Notes: generated by a model from the letters alone, not told the origin. A DNA stretch of 64,000 nt from Streptomyces roseofulvus (GCF_039534915.1 NZ_BAAAWE010000001.1:4030001-4094000), one strand, 5' to 3'. Positions 33,431 to 42,108 are shown, numbered from the stretch's first letter. A program made the numbers and translations.

Positions 33431-34564
33431 ATGGACTTCACGTTCACCGAGGAACAGCAGGCGGCCGCGGAGACGGCCCGTACCGTCTTCGCCGACGTCG
33501 CACCCGACGCCGTACCCAGCCCCGCCCTCACCCCCACCGCCGTCGCCGACGACCTCGACCGCCCCCTGTGGCAGCGCCTCGCCGCCACCGACCTCCTCGG
33601 ACTCCTCGTCGCACCCGAGCACGGCGGCACCGGCCTCGACCCCGTCGCCCTCTGCCTCGTCCTGCGCGCATCCGCCCGCGTCCTGGCCCGCGTCCCCCTC
33701 CTGGAGACCACCGCCGTCAGCCACGTCCTCCAGCGGCACGCCCCGGCCGGCACCGCCGCCGCGCTCCTGCCCGAGGTCACCGCCGGACGCCTCGTCCTCA
33801 CCGCCGCCGCCCACGGCACCACCGGCCACGAACCCGCCGAGCGTGCCGTCAGCGCCCGCCACGACGGCACCCACTGGATCCTCGACGGCACCACCGACCA
33901 CGTCCCGTGGGCCCACCACGCCGACCTGACCGCCGTCCCCGCCCACACCCCCGACGGGCACACCGTCCTCGCCATGGTCCCCCGCGACCACCCGGGCCTC
34001 ACCCTCGACGCCCAGTACGGCACCCACGGCGAACGCCTCGCCCGACTACGCCTCGACGGCACCCGCCTCCCCGCCGACCGGGTCCTCGACTCCGCCGACG
34101 CCTGGCCCGCCCTCCGCGCCCTGCTCACCACCGGAACCTGCGCGCTCGCCCTCGGCCTCGGCGAGCAGGTCCTCACCATGACGAGCCAGTACGCGGGCAA
34201 GCGGGAACAGTTCGGCCACCCGATCGCCACGTTCCAGGCCGTCGCCGTCCAGACCGCCGACCGCTACATCGACCTCCGCGCCATGGAGGCCACCCTGTGG
34301 CAGGCCGCCTGGCGCCTCTCCACCGGCGCCGCCGCGGCGCTGCCCGCCGAAGCCGACCTCGCCGTCGCCAAGATCTGGGCCGCGGAAGGCGTCCGCCGGG
34401 TCGTCCAGACCGCCCAGCACCTGCACGGCGGCTTCGGCGCCGACACCGACTACCCGCTGCACCGCTACCACGCCTGGGCGAAGTACCTCGAACTCTCCCT
34501 CGGCCCGGCAGCCGCCCACGAGGAAACCCTGGGCGACCTCATCGCCACCCACCCCCTCGACTGA
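33431..34564 (+). CDS. Acyl-CoA dehydrogenase family protein
   Basis: FAD-dependent acyl-CoA dehydrogenase-like protein, 377 residues. Features are MDFTFTEEQQ at the N-terminus, LLVAPEHGGTGLDPVALCLVL, the FAD/CoA-binding GKREQFGHPIATFQAVAVQ and the C-terminal LHGGFGADTDYPLHRYHAW. Several standard FAD contacts of the middle domain are poorly conserved, as in one subunit of the heteromeric sterol side-chain enzymes of actinobacteria. No partner gene lies next to it. ATG at 33431 follows AAGGACAGGG. The upstream KstR-like dyad suggests sterol or fatty acid control rather than paa control. Confidence 0.85.
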   Translation: MDFTFTEEQQAAAETARTVFADVAPDAVPSPALTPTAVADDLDRPLWQRLAATDLLGLLVAPEHGGTGLDPVALCLVLRASARVLARVPLLETTAVSHVLQRHAPAGTAAALLPEVTAGRLVLTAAAHGTTGHEPAERAVSARHDGTHWILDGTTDHVPWAHHADLTAVPAHTPDGHTVLAMVPRDHPGLTLDAQYGTHGERLARLRLDGTRLPADRVLDSADAWPALRALLTTGTCALALGLGEQVLTMTSQYAGKREQFGHPIATFQAVAVQTADRYIDLRAMEATLWQAAWRLSTGAAAALPAEADLAVAKIWAAEGVRRVVQTAQHLHGGFGADTDYPLHRYHAWAKYLELSLGPAAAHEETLGDLIATHPLD

Positions 34565-34597
34565 CCCGCCTCCACGCGGACACGCCGAGGGCACGGC

Positions 34598-34939
34598 TCA
34601 GGCGACGAACCCCGGTCCGCTGTCCGACACCACGGGACGCCCGGCGCCCTCCCAGGCCACCATCCCGCCGTCCACGTTCACCGCGTCGAAGCCCTGCTGC
34701 ACCAGATACTGCGTGACCTGCGCCGAACGGCCGCCCACCCGGCACATCACATAGGCGCGGCCGTGCTCGGCGAGCTGCTCGGTCACCTCGGCGAACCGCG
34801 CCACGAAGTCGCTCATCGGCACGTGCAGCGCACCCTCGACCCGGCCGGCCGCCCACTCGTCGTCCTCCCGCACGTCCAGCACCAGGGCATCGGCGGGCAC
34901 GGACGCGGCGGGCACCGACGGCAGCGGGGCGAAACTCAT
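34598..34939 (-). CDS. Single-domain rhodanese-like protein
   Basis: Protein of 113 residues, one rhodanese domain. It has the entry motif LVLDVREDDEWAAGRVEGALH and the active-site loop CRVGGRS with the catalytic Cys that can carry a persulfide. The C-terminus has VNVDGGMVAWEGAGRP. Its stop is convergent with the acyl-CoA dehydrogenase gene. Sulfur transfer or sulfide detoxification is probable; the acceptor is unknown. Confidence 0.9.
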   Translation of the reverse strand: MSFAPLPSVPAASVPADALVLDVREDDEWAAGRVEGALHVPMSDFVARFAEVTEQLAEHGRAYVMCRVGGRSAQVTQYLVQQGFDAVNVDGGMVAWEGAGRPVVSDSGPGFVA

Positions 34940-34989
34940 GGCACTGACCTTCTCTCGTGTACGGCGGAACCGCCTCGACCTGGGAAAAC

Positions 34990-35937
34990 CTACTGCACCA
35001 GCGCGGCCAGCTCGGCCTCACGCTCGGACACCTGACCGCGCAGCTGCTCGGCGATCTCCTCAAGCAGCCGGTCCGGGTCCTCCGGCGCCAGCCGCAGCAT
35101 CGACCCGATCGCGCTGTCCTCCAGCTCCCGCGCCAGCGCCGACAGCAGATCCTTGCGCTGCGCCAGCCACTCCAGCCGCGCGTACAGCTCCTCACTCTCG
35201 CTCAGCCGCTCCTCGGCCGGCACCGGACCGGCCTCCCACTCGCCGGCCAGCTCCCGCAGCAGAGCCTCGTCGCCGCGCGCGTAGGCGGCGTTCACCCGGG
35301 TGATGAACTCCTCCCGCCGCTTCCGCTCGTCGTCCTCGCGGGCCAGGTCGGGGTGGGCCTTGCGGGCCAGCTCGCGGTAGAGCCGGCGCACCTCCTCGCT
35401 GGGCCGCACCCGCTGCGGCGACTGCACCGGCCGCTCGGTCAGCATCGCGGCCGCCTCGGGGGAGAGCCCGTCGGAGTCGATCCAGTCGTCGAAGAGCACC
35501 TCGACCCCCGGCAGCGGCAGCACCGCGGCCCGCGCCTCCCGCGCCAGCCGCAGATCCTCCGGATCCCCGGTCCGCGCCGCCCGCGCCTCCGCGATCGACG
35601 CGTCCAGCTCGTCGAGCCGCGCGTACATCGGCCCCAGCTTCTGGTGGTGCAGCCGCGAGAAGTTCTCCACCTCGACCCGGAAGGTCTCGACCGCGATCTC
35701 GAACTCGATCAGCGCCTGCTCGGCCACCCGAACAGCCCGCTCCAACCGAGCCTCCGGCCGCTCCTCGCCCCCCGCCGCGCCCCCGTCCGCAGGCTCCGGC
35801 TCCGGGTCGGGGCTCGGGCTCGGGTTCGACGCCTGCTGGGGCTCCTGCTGCGGACCCCGGTCCGGCTCCGGCTCCTGGCCCTGACCCGGCTCACGGCCCC
35901 GGCCCTGGTGCTCGCCCTGGTCCTCGCTCACGTTCAC
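34990..35937 (-). CDS. J-domain-like coiled-coil protein
   Basis: Protein of about 315 residues. The first 75 residues are low complexity (Gln/Pro/Glu, with PSPDPEPEP). A long charged helical region follows, likely coiled coil (VAEQALIEFEIAVETFRVEV, then LDELDASIAEARAARTG). Near residues 195-245 a J-like segment EEVRRLYRELARKAHPDLA holds the HPD signature that activates Hsp70, though the flanking helices are less typical. The C-terminus is again helical. Starts are uncertain: GTG at 35937 or 35931, neither with a good ribosome site. It is on the same strand as the DUF2252 gene, 116 bases downstream of it. Confidence 0.7.
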   Translation of the reverse strand: MNVSEDQGEHQGRGREPGQGQEPEPDRGPQQEPQQASNPSPSPDPEPEPADGGAAGGEERPEARLERAVRVAEQALIEFEIAVETFRVEVENFSRLHHQKLGPMYARLDELDASIAEARAARTGDPEDLRLAREARAAVLPLPGVEVLFDDWIDSDGLSPEAAAMLTERPVQSPQRVRPSEEVRRLYRELARKAHPDLAREDDERKRREEFITRVNAAYARGDEALLRELAGEWEAGPVPAEERLSESEELYARLEWLAQRKDLLSALARELEDSAIGSMLRLAPEDPDRLLEEIAEQLRGQVSEREAELAALVQ

Positions 35938-35994
35938 GCCCGCCCACGTCCTCGTTCCGGCCCGACCCCTCAAGCGTAGGTCCTCACAAGGGGG

Positions 35995-36029
35995 CCCCTC
36001 CCCCCTCCCTCCCCCCTCCCCTCCCCCTC
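35995..36029 (-). other. G-run tract with quadruplex potential
   Basis: On the minus strand at least six runs of three to six G separated by single A bases lie just upstream of the J-domain gene start. The pattern can form a G-quadruplex in DNA or in the leader RNA. Confidence 0.55.
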
Positions 36030-36053
36030 GTTCCCTTCTCAGGACGTCCCCGC

Positions 36054-37502
36054 TCAGACACCCACCTCGGCCGCCATGCGTCCCGTGCGGATGGCTGTGA
36101 GCAGGTCGGCGTGGTCCTCGGTGGTGCGGTCGGCGTAGGTGACCGCGAAGGCGGCGACGGCCTCGTCGAACTCCTCGTTCTTGCCGCAGTAGCCGGCTAT
36201 CAGGCGCGGGTCGGCGCTGTGGGCGTGGGCCCGGGCGAGGAGCGCGCCGGTCATGCGGCCGTAGTCGTCGACCTGGTCGGCGGTGAGTGCGGCGGGGTCG
36301 ACGCTGCCCTTGCGGTTGCGGAACTGGCGCACCTGGAAGGGGCGCCCGTCGACGGTGGTCCAGCCGAGCAGGATGTCGCTGACGACCTGCATGCGCTTCT
36401 GCCCGAGGACGACGCGGCGGCCTTCGTGGCCGGGGTCGGGGACGGCGAACCCGGCGGCGGGCAGGTGGGGCAGGAGCACCGACGGGCGGGCCTCCTTCAC
36501 CTGGAGGACGAGCGGTTCGCCGCGGTGGTCGAGGAGCAGGACGACGTAGGAGCGGGTGCCGACGCTGCCGGTGCCGACGACCCGGAAGGCGACGTCGTGG
36601 ACGGCGTACCGGGCGAGGAGCGGGCGGCGGTCCTCGGAGACGGTCTCCAGGTAGCCGCCGAGGGCGGCGGTGACGGCGGCGGCCTCGGCGTCGGGCACCC
36701 GGCGCAGGACGGGAGGCGCGTCGACGAAGCGGCGTCCGCCGCCGTCGGCCTCGGCGACGGTCTCGGTGGAGCGGGCGGCGAACCGGGCGCTGGTGTTGTT
36801 GCGGGCCTTGGCGGAGACGCGTTCCAGGGTGCCGAGGAGGTCGCGGGCGTCGGTGTGGGAGACGAGCTCCTCGTCGGGTATCGCGTTCCAGGCGTCGTGG
36901 GCGGGGAGCCGGGCGAGGAGGCGCATGGTGCGCCGGTAGGCGCCGACGGTGTCGAAGGCGGCGGCCCGGCAGGTGTCCTCGTCCGCGCCGACCACCCGTC
37001 CGGCGAGGACGAGGGAGGTGGCGAGCCGCTTGAGGTCCCATTCCCAGGGGCCGACGACGGTCTCGTCGAAGTCGTTGAGGTCCATCACGAGCCGGCCGCG
37101 GGCGTCGCCGTAGAGGCCGAAGTTGGCGGCGTGTGCGTCGCCGCACAGCTGGGCGGCGACGCCGGTGACGGGGGTTCCGACGAGGTCGTGGGCCATGAGG
37201 CCGGCGGAGCCGCGCAGGAACGCGAAGGGGTTGGCGGCCATGCGGCCGACGCGGATGGGGGTGAGTTCGGGGACCCGGCCGCGGCTGGACTCCTCGACGG
37301 CGCGGACGGCGTCGGGGCGCCCGGCGGGGAGGGTGAGCCGCGCGTGGGAGGAGCGGGGGACGGCGGTCCGCAGCTGCTTCCCGCGCGCCCTGGGGGAGTC
37401 CTCCGTGGCGCCGCCGCGCCGTGCGAATCCGGGCACGTGCGGGATGCGCTCCCCGCCTGCTGCTCCCCGCTGTCCTGGCACGACGGCCTGGGTCTCGTCC
37501 AT
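36054..37502 (-). CDS. DUF2252-family protein
   Basis: Protein of 482 residues of the DUF2252 family, which is distantly kinase-like (APH-like fold). Diagnostic stretches are FAFLRGSAGLMAHDL, LCGDAHAANFGLYGDARG, the metal-site-like VMDLNDFDETVVGPWEWDLKRL, and late GQKRMQVVSDILLGW with RQFRNRKGSVD. GDAH and DLNDFDE resemble the catalytic and metal-binding motifs of aminoglycoside phosphotransferases, so small-molecule or protein phosphorylation is conceivable. The function is unknown. Confidence 0.85.
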   Translation of the reverse strand: MDETQAVVPGQRGAAGGERIPHVPGFARRGGATEDSPRARGKQLRTAVPRSSHARLTLPAGRPDAVRAVEESSRGRVPELTPIRVGRMAANPFAFLRGSAGLMAHDLVGTPVTGVAAQLCGDAHAANFGLYGDARGRLVMDLNDFDETVVGPWEWDLKRLATSLVLAGRVVGADEDTCRAAAFDTVGAYRRTMRLLARLPAHDAWNAIPDEELVSHTDARDLLGTLERVSAKARNNTSARFAARSTETVAEADGGGRRFVDAPPVLRRVPDAEAAAVTAALGGYLETVSEDRRPLLARYAVHDVAFRVVGTGSVGTRSYVVLLLDHRGEPLVLQVKEARPSVLLPHLPAAGFAVPDPGHEGRRVVLGQKRMQVVSDILLGWTTVDGRPFQVRQFRNRKGSVDPAALTADQVDDYGRMTGALLARAHAHSADPRLIAGYCGKNEEFDEAVAAFAVTYADRTTEDHADLLTAIRTGRMAAEVGV

Positions 37503-37589
37503 GGGCCGACCTCCCCCGATGACTGGTCCGACAGGTTCCGATGACTTCCGGCCTGACGGTACAGCCGCCCTTGATCAGCCGTCTCCCCC

Positions 37590-37612
37590 TGTGGACAACG
37601 GCCTGTGGAAAA
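37590..37612. other. DnaA box pair
   Basis: TGTGGACAA (37590-37598, complement of TTGTCCACA) is followed in the same orientation by TGTGGAAAA (37604-37612, weaker). Both are in the gap between the DUF2252 and membrane protein genes. Confidence 0.45.
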
Positions 37613-37653
37613 CCACCGGCCCCCCTGGTCGGACGGCCCGGAGAGCCGACGGC

Positions 37654-38775
37654 TCAGACGGCTACGGCCTCCTCCATCTCCTCCTCGTCCTCGTCCTCGG
37701 CGCGCTTCTCCCCGGCCCGGGCCGCCGCGGTCGACGACGCAGCGGTCGACGACGCAGCGGTCGACGACGCCGCGGTCGACGGCGCCACGGCGGCGGCCAC
37801 GGCGTTGCGCCGCGCCTCGGAGCGGCCGGCGAGGGTGACGAGGAGGACGCCTGCGAGGAACCAGAGGGCGAGGACGAGGACGTCGCCGCCGAGGCCGTGT
37901 CCGTCGAAGTAGACGTGGCCGCGGATGCCTTCGACGAGGCCGGCGCCGTTCCAGAAGGCGTGCAGGGAGCCGAAGAAGCCGGGCTGGAGCTCGGGCCGGT
38001 AGATGCCGCCGGAGCTCGTGAAGTTGAGCATGACGAAGAGGACCATCACGCCGAGCGTGGTCCAGCGGCGGAGGTAGGTGTGGAGGCCGACGCCGATGAG
38101 GAGGATGCCGGCGGCGTAGAGCCAGGAGAGGGCCCAGACGCCGGCGAGGCCGTGGTCGACGAGGTGGAAGACGGGGCCGGCGAAGAGGGTGCCGATGAGG
38201 CTGACGACGAGGGAGGTGCCGGCGGCGAGGAGGGCGCGGATCCGCATGGGGAGGGCGGCTCCGGCGGCTCCGATGACGGCGACGGACGCGTAGGCGCCGA
38301 TGCTGACGGCGACGAGGAGGAAGAAGACGCCCTGGCCGGTGGGGTCGCCGGAGGCGGTGGGGGCGAGGTCGGTGACCTTGAGGGGGGAGTCCTGGCCGGC
38401 GGCGACCGTGGTGAAGACCTTCTCGACGGCCATGGCGCTGGTGTCGGAGGAGGCGGAGGCGACGAGGAGTTCGGGGTGGTCGCCGGGGATGTAGGCGCCG
38501 TAGCTGTCCTGCTGCCGGAGGGCGGTGGCGGCGGTGGCCCGGTCGGGGACGGTACGGACGTCGAGGGCGCCGGCGCCCTTGTCCTGGAGGGTCTGGGCGA
38601 GGACCTGGGCGGCGGGGCCGGAGCCGACGACGTCGACGCGGAGGTCGTGGGGCTGGGGGGCGTGGAAGGCGCCGAGGTAGGCGAGGCCCATGCCGAGGCA
38701 CATGAGGAGGGGGGTGAGGAGGTGCCCGAGGACGTGCCGCAGGGCGCCGGCGGTGGGGTGGGGTCCTGTGGACAC
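37654..38775 (-). CDS. ABC-2/YhgE-like membrane protein
   Basis: Membrane protein of 373 residues. The first helix (TPLLMCLGMGLAYLGAF) is followed by an outer domain of about 100 residues (VVGSGPAAQVLAQTLQDKG, YGAYIPGDHPELLVASA). Five helices come next, starting with GVFFLLVAVSIGAYASVAVI. This layout resembles ABC-2 permease or YhgE/Pip-like proteins. The cytoplasmic end has TAASS repeats and an acidic EDEDEEEMEE tail. It is divergent from a MarR gene, with dyads between them, so it is probably repressed by that MarR protein. Substrate unknown. Confidence 0.75.
   Translation of the reverse strand: MSTGPHPTAGALRHVLGHLLTPLLMCLGMGLAYLGAFHAPQPHDLRVDVVGSGPAAQVLAQTLQDKGAGALDVRTVPDRATAATALRQQDSYGAYIPGDHPELLVASASSDTSAMAVEKVFTTVAAGQDSPLKVTDLAPTASGDPTGQGVFFLLVAVSIGAYASVAVIGAAGAALPMRIRALLAAGTSLVVSLIGTLFAGPVFHLVDHGLAGVWALSWLYAAGILLIGVGLHTYLRRWTTLGVMVLFVMLNFTSSGGIYRPELQPGFFGSLHAFWNGAGLVEGIRGHVYFDGHGLGGDVLVLALWFLAGVLLVTLAGRSEARRNAVAAAVAPSTAASSTAASSTAASSTAAARAGEKRAEDEDEEEMEEAVAV
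37729..37780. repeat. 15-base tandem repeat in membrane protein gene
   Basis: GGTCGACGACGCAGC occurs about three and a half times in a row (one base differs in copy three). It encodes the TAASS units near the C-terminus of the membrane protein. Confidence 0.85.
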
Positions 38776-38802
38776 CGTGACCTCCGTGCTTTGGTTGGCT
38801 TT

Positions 38803-38832
38803 TACAACTAAGGAACCGTTGTACTATACAAC
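38803..38832. promoter_or_regulatory. MarR operator between divergent genes
   Basis: TACAAC at 38803, then GTTGTA-CTA-TACAAC at 38818-38832, a perfect 6-3-6 dyad. The three half-sites lie in an AT-rich island between the membrane protein and MarR genes. The TACTAT inside could be the MarR gene -10 box, so binding would block both promoters. Confidence 0.7.
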
Positions 38833-38871
38833 TGAAATCCCGCAGGGGGCGAGCTCGGCAAGGGAGCCCAC

Positions 38872-39336
38872 ATGTCCGACGCCGCAGACGAGGCGCCGCG
38901 CGAGGCGTCCGTGGACGTCATCCAGCGCGAGCTGACGGCCTTCGCGCGCCGGGCCCGCGCCGCCGCGGCCCGGGTCCACCCCGAGCTTCCGCTCGTCTCG
39001 TACACGCTCCTCGCCCACATCGAGGATCAGCGCGGCTGCCGCGCCACGGACCTCGCGGCGCACTACCTGCTGGACAAGTCCACGGTCAGCCGCCAGCTGG
39101 CGGGCCTGGAGAAGATGGGCCTGGTGGAGCGCCGGCCCGCTCCGGACGACCACCGGGTGCAGGTGCTGCACCCGACCGAGGCCGGTCTCGCGGTGCTCGC
39201 CACCGCCCAGACCAACCGTCGCGCCGCCTACCAGGAGCGTCTGAAGGACTGGTCCGGCGAGGACCTGGCCCGGTTCGCCGACTATCTCCTCCGCTACAAC
39301 GCCGCAGGCTCCGCCGGCCTCCCCGACGCCACCTGA
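38872..39336 (+). CDS. MarR-family transcriptional regulator
   Basis: Winged-helix regulator of 154 residues. The recognition core is GCRATDLAAHYLLDKSTVSRQLAGLEKMGLVERR, written in parts: DLAAHYLLDKSTVSRQL is the helix-turn-helix. The wing is PAPDDHRVQVLHPTEAG with the family Asp-Asp-X-Arg motif. N- and C-terminal helices form the dimer. ATG at 38872 follows AAGGGAG. Divergent membrane protein gene and palindromic half-sites between them suggest autoregulation and control of that transporter-like gene. Confidence 0.92.
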   Translation: MSDAADEAPREASVDVIQRELTAFARRARAAAARVHPELPLVSYTLLAHIEDQRGCRATDLAAHYLLDKSTVSRQLAGLEKMGLVERRPAPDDHRVQVLHPTEAGLAVLATAQTNRRAAYQERLKDWSGEDLARFADYLLRYNAAGSAGLPDAT

Positions 39337-39344
39337 ACCCCAGG

Positions 39345-39375
39345 GCCTGGGCCGGCGCCAGGACCCGGCGCCCAG
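39345..39375. terminator. Probable terminator between MarR and response regulator genes
   Basis: CTGGGCCGG and CCGG-CG-CCCAG can pair with a small bulge between the two convergent genes. It is weaker than the other hairpins in the window. Confidence 0.45.
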
Positions 39376-39402
39376 CCCCTCCCCGCCGCCCCCGGCCCCC
39401 CC

Positions 39403-40083
39403 CTACAGCCCCGCGTCGCGGGCGAGCAGTGCGGCCTGGACGCGGTTCTCGCACTGGAGCTTGGCGAGGATCCGGCTGACGTACGTCTTCACGGTGGCCT
39501 CGCTCATGTGCAGCCGGCGGCCCGCGTCGGCGTTGGAGAGTCCCTCGCCGAGGAGCGCGAGGACCTCCCGTTCCTTCTCGCCGAGCCCGGCGACCCGACC
39601 GCGGGCCTCTTCGGCGCGCGCGGTCTCGCGGCCGGAGGCGAGCCGTTCGACCACGTGCCGGGTCGCGGCGGGCGAGAGATAGGCGTCGCCGGCGGCCGTG
39701 GCCCGTACGGCGCCGATCAGTTCGGCCGGGGCGGTGTCCTTCAGGAGGAAGCCGGCGCTGCCGTGCTCCAGCGCCCGCAGCACGTTCTCGCGCTCGCCGA
39801 AGGTGGTCAGGACGATCACCCGCGCCCCCGGTGCGGCCCTGCGCAGCTCGGGGAGGGCGGAGAGCCCGTCGAGGACCGGCATCTGGATGTCGAGCAGCAC
39901 GACGTCGGCGGCGTGCGCGCGGGCCGCGTCGACGGCCTCGCGGCCGTTCGCGGCCTCGGCGACCACGTGGATGTCCGGATCGGAGTTGAGGATCATCCGG
40001 ATCCCCGCCCTGATCAGCGGCTCGTCGTCGGCCACCACGACCTTGACGGTCCGACCGGACCGTCCCGTCCGCCCTGACAGCAC
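39403..40083 (-). CDS. LuxR/NarL-type response regulator (two-component pair)
   Basis: Response regulator of 226 residues. The receiver domain has VVVADDEPLIRAG, the phospho-Asp in VVLLDIQMPVLDG, Thr in VIVLTTFGE and Lys in GFLLKDTAP. The C-terminal helix-turn-helix is LGEKEREVLALLGEGLSNADAG with MSEATVKTYVSRIL. It lies 40 bases downstream of its sensor kinase gene on the same strand. The first 12 residues (LSGRTGRSGRTV) may be extra: the GTG before KVVVADDEP is an alternative start. Confidence 0.92.
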   Translation of the reverse strand: MLSGRTGRSGRTVKVVVADDEPLIRAGIRMILNSDPDIHVVAEAANGREAVDAARAHAADVVLLDIQMPVLDGLSALPELRRAAPGARVIVLTTFGERENVLRALEHGSAGFLLKDTAPAELIGAVRATAAGDAYLSPAATRHVVERLASGRETARAEEARGRVAGLGEKEREVLALLGEGLSNADAGRRLHMSEATVKTYVSRILAKLQCENRVQAALLARDAGL

Positions 40084-40123
40084 TGCGCCTCCCCCAACAC
40101 CTCCGGTACGGGCCGGCCGTGCG

Positions 40124-41929
40124 CTACGGCCGCACCTCGTACGCCTTCTTCTCGATCAGCTTGCCGTCCTTGAAGCAGAACCGGAAAACGGGCTCCGTGT
40201 CGAAGTCGTCGCTCATCTCGGTGGACAGGAAGGTGAGGCAGGCGGCGCCCTTGGGCTCGGGCGGCGCGCCCTCGCCCGCGGTGGCCATGGTCGCGAGGGA
40301 GTCGCCGTCGGGCAGCATGGGCCGGACGTCCTTCTCCGCCATGCCGACCTCGATGGACTCGTACTTCGCGGGCTCGACCATCGCGTCCTGGACCGATCCG
40401 ACGAAGTAGTAGAGGCCGAGGCCGGCGGCGACGACGAGGACGACGAGCGCCGCGAAGGCGATGCCGCAGCCGAGCGCGATCGATCCCCCGGTGCTGCGGG
40501 TCTTCCCTCCGTGCAGTGCCATCGCCAACTCCCGTTCCGTGAAACTCCAGTCGGGCTCTCCGACCGGTACGGGACGACCCTTGCCGCCGAAGGGCTTCGT
40601 CGACTGCTGCCGGAAGTCGTCGGCCGCATCGACCAAAGGCGCTGCCTCACCGGTCGGAGCGGAGCCGTACGGCAGCATTCCGGCGACCCGGAAGCCTCCG
40701 CCGTCGGCGGGCCCGGCGTGGCACATGCCGCCGACGAGACGGGCCCGTTCCTCAAGGCCGGCCAGCCCCTGGCCGCCGCTGACGACGTGCTGCGCGGGCC
40801 CGGCGGGCGGCTCCTCGTTGAAGATCTCGACGACGAAGGTGTCGGGCTCGTAGCGCAGTTCGACGCTGATGGCGGCGCCCGGGGCGTACTTGTAGGCGTT
40901 GGTGAGCGCTTCCTGCGCCATGCGGTACGCGGCGTGCCCGGCGGCCGGCTCCAGGGGCCGCTCGTCGCCGATCCGCCGGAGCGTGACGGGGGTCCCGGCG
41001 GCGCGCGCGGAGTCGACGAGTCCTTCGATGCCGGCGATCCCGCGGGCGGCCCGTCCGCTCTCGTCGCCGGTGCCCACGGGCCCGGTGTCGGGGTCGGCGG
41101 CCTCGGTGCCGTCGCGGAGTATGCCGACGACCTCCCGCAGTTCGTGCATGGCGGTCACGGACGCGTTCCGCAGCACGCCGACGACCTCGCGCTGCCGCTC
41201 GGTCAGCTCGCGGTCGACCTCCAGCGCGCCGGTGTGGACGGCGATCAGGGCGAGCTGGTGACCGAGGCTGTCGTGCATGTCCTGGGCGATGCGCTGCCGT
41301 TCCCGCAGCCGGGCGTTCCGCCCGATCATCGCCCGCTCGCGCACCAGCCGTACGTTGCGCTCCTGGAGCGCGTGCAGGAGCGTGCGGCGCTGGGCCCAGT
41401 AGCGGTGGGCGAGGCCGGGGGCGAGGGTGGTGCCCAGGTAGTAGAGGGTCGCCATGAAGGCGACGGTGAGCATCCGCTGATGCTCCCAGGCGACGATCAG
41501 GGTGAAGCCGACGTTGAGGACGTAGGCGGCGATGAACGCGTACAGGGCCCGCCCGACGCCGACGATGTGGCCGCCGGCGGACCAGCCGAGGACGAGCAGC
41601 AGCGGCCCGAGGCCGGACACGACGGGGCTGAGAGCGGCGGTGACGACGAGCACGGTGGCGGGGAACCGGCGGCGCAGCAGCGCCAGCACGGCCGAGGCGG
41701 CGGCGACCGCGGCGAGCTGCCATCCCTCGCCGCCGAGCAGTTCCTCCGTGCCGGCGGCGAGCAGGGCCACGACGGCGGTGAGGGCCGACTCGCCGACCGT
41801 CCTGCGCCGTGACCATTCCCCCGCGGGCACGAGCCATCGCCACGCGGCGGCCGCCCTGGCTCCGATCCCGCGCCCGACCGCCGTCGGCGTCGTTCCCCCA
41901 CTCGTCGCTTCCAAGCTCGTCGCTTCCAC
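40124..41929 (-). CDS. NarL-type sensor histidine kinase with exported C-terminal domain
   Basis: Sensor kinase of 601 residues. Four to five helices (about 45-170) lead to the HisKA_3 motif QRIAQDMHDSLGHQLALIA with His219. The ATPase domain follows (MAQEALTNAYKYAPGA, then GGQGLAGLEERARLVGG). Unusually, the protein goes on: a linker, a further helix at about 482-506 (IAFAALVVLVVAAGLGLYYF) and an outer domain of 90 residues with SIEVGMAEKDVRPMLPDG, then FRFCFKDGKLIEKK. This resembles the SmpA/BamE (OmlA) fold and has two Cys. It may be a second sensor. It is followed by its response regulator. Confidence 0.88.
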   Translation of the reverse strand: MEATSLEATSGGTTPTAVGRGIGARAAAAWRWLVPAGEWSRRRTVGESALTAVVALLAAGTEELLGGEGWQLAAVAAASAVLALLRRRFPATVLVVTAALSPVVSGLGPLLLVLGWSAGGHIVGVGRALYAFIAAYVLNVGFTLIVAWEHQRMLTVAFMATLYYLGTTLAPGLAHRYWAQRRTLLHALQERNVRLVRERAMIGRNARLRERQRIAQDMHDSLGHQLALIAVHTGALEVDRELTERQREVVGVLRNASVTAMHELREVVGILRDGTEAADPDTGPVGTGDESGRAARGIAGIEGLVDSARAAGTPVTLRRIGDERPLEPAAGHAAYRMAQEALTNAYKYAPGAAISVELRYEPDTFVVEIFNEEPPAGPAQHVVSGGQGLAGLEERARLVGGMCHAGPADGGGFRVAGMLPYGSAPTGEAAPLVDAADDFRQQSTKPFGGKGRPVPVGEPDWSFTERELAMALHGGKTRSTGGSIALGCGIAFAALVVLVVAAGLGLYYFVGSVQDAMVEPAKYESIEVGMAEKDVRPMLPDGDSLATMATAGEGAPPEPKGAACLTFLSTEMSDDFDTEPVFRFCFKDGKLIEKKAYEVRP

Positions 41930-42067
41930 GCTCGCACCCTAGGCAGCGCCCGGACCCCGGGGCGTCCCCCTTTCGTCGCGACCCGGAACGACGAAAGGCG
42001 CGAGGGGGAGCGAGGGCATAAAGGCGCGGGAGGGGAAGTGGGAAGCGTCACATGCTCCGGACAACGC

Positions 42068-42102
42068 GGAAGCCCCGTAGGTCTGGGACCTACGGGGCTT
42101 CC
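42068..42102 (-). terminator. Terminator after tRNA-Leu
   Basis: GGAAGCCCCGTAGGT and its exact complement form a 15-base-pair stem with a five-base loop, six bases past the tRNA 3' end. Confidence 0.85.
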
Positions 42103-42108
42103 GTCTGG

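Noticed and set aside
31523..34027. Long minus-strand frame opposite paaC-paaE and the dehydrogenase
   Set aside because: Low-complexity translation, and the plus-strand genes are unambiguous.
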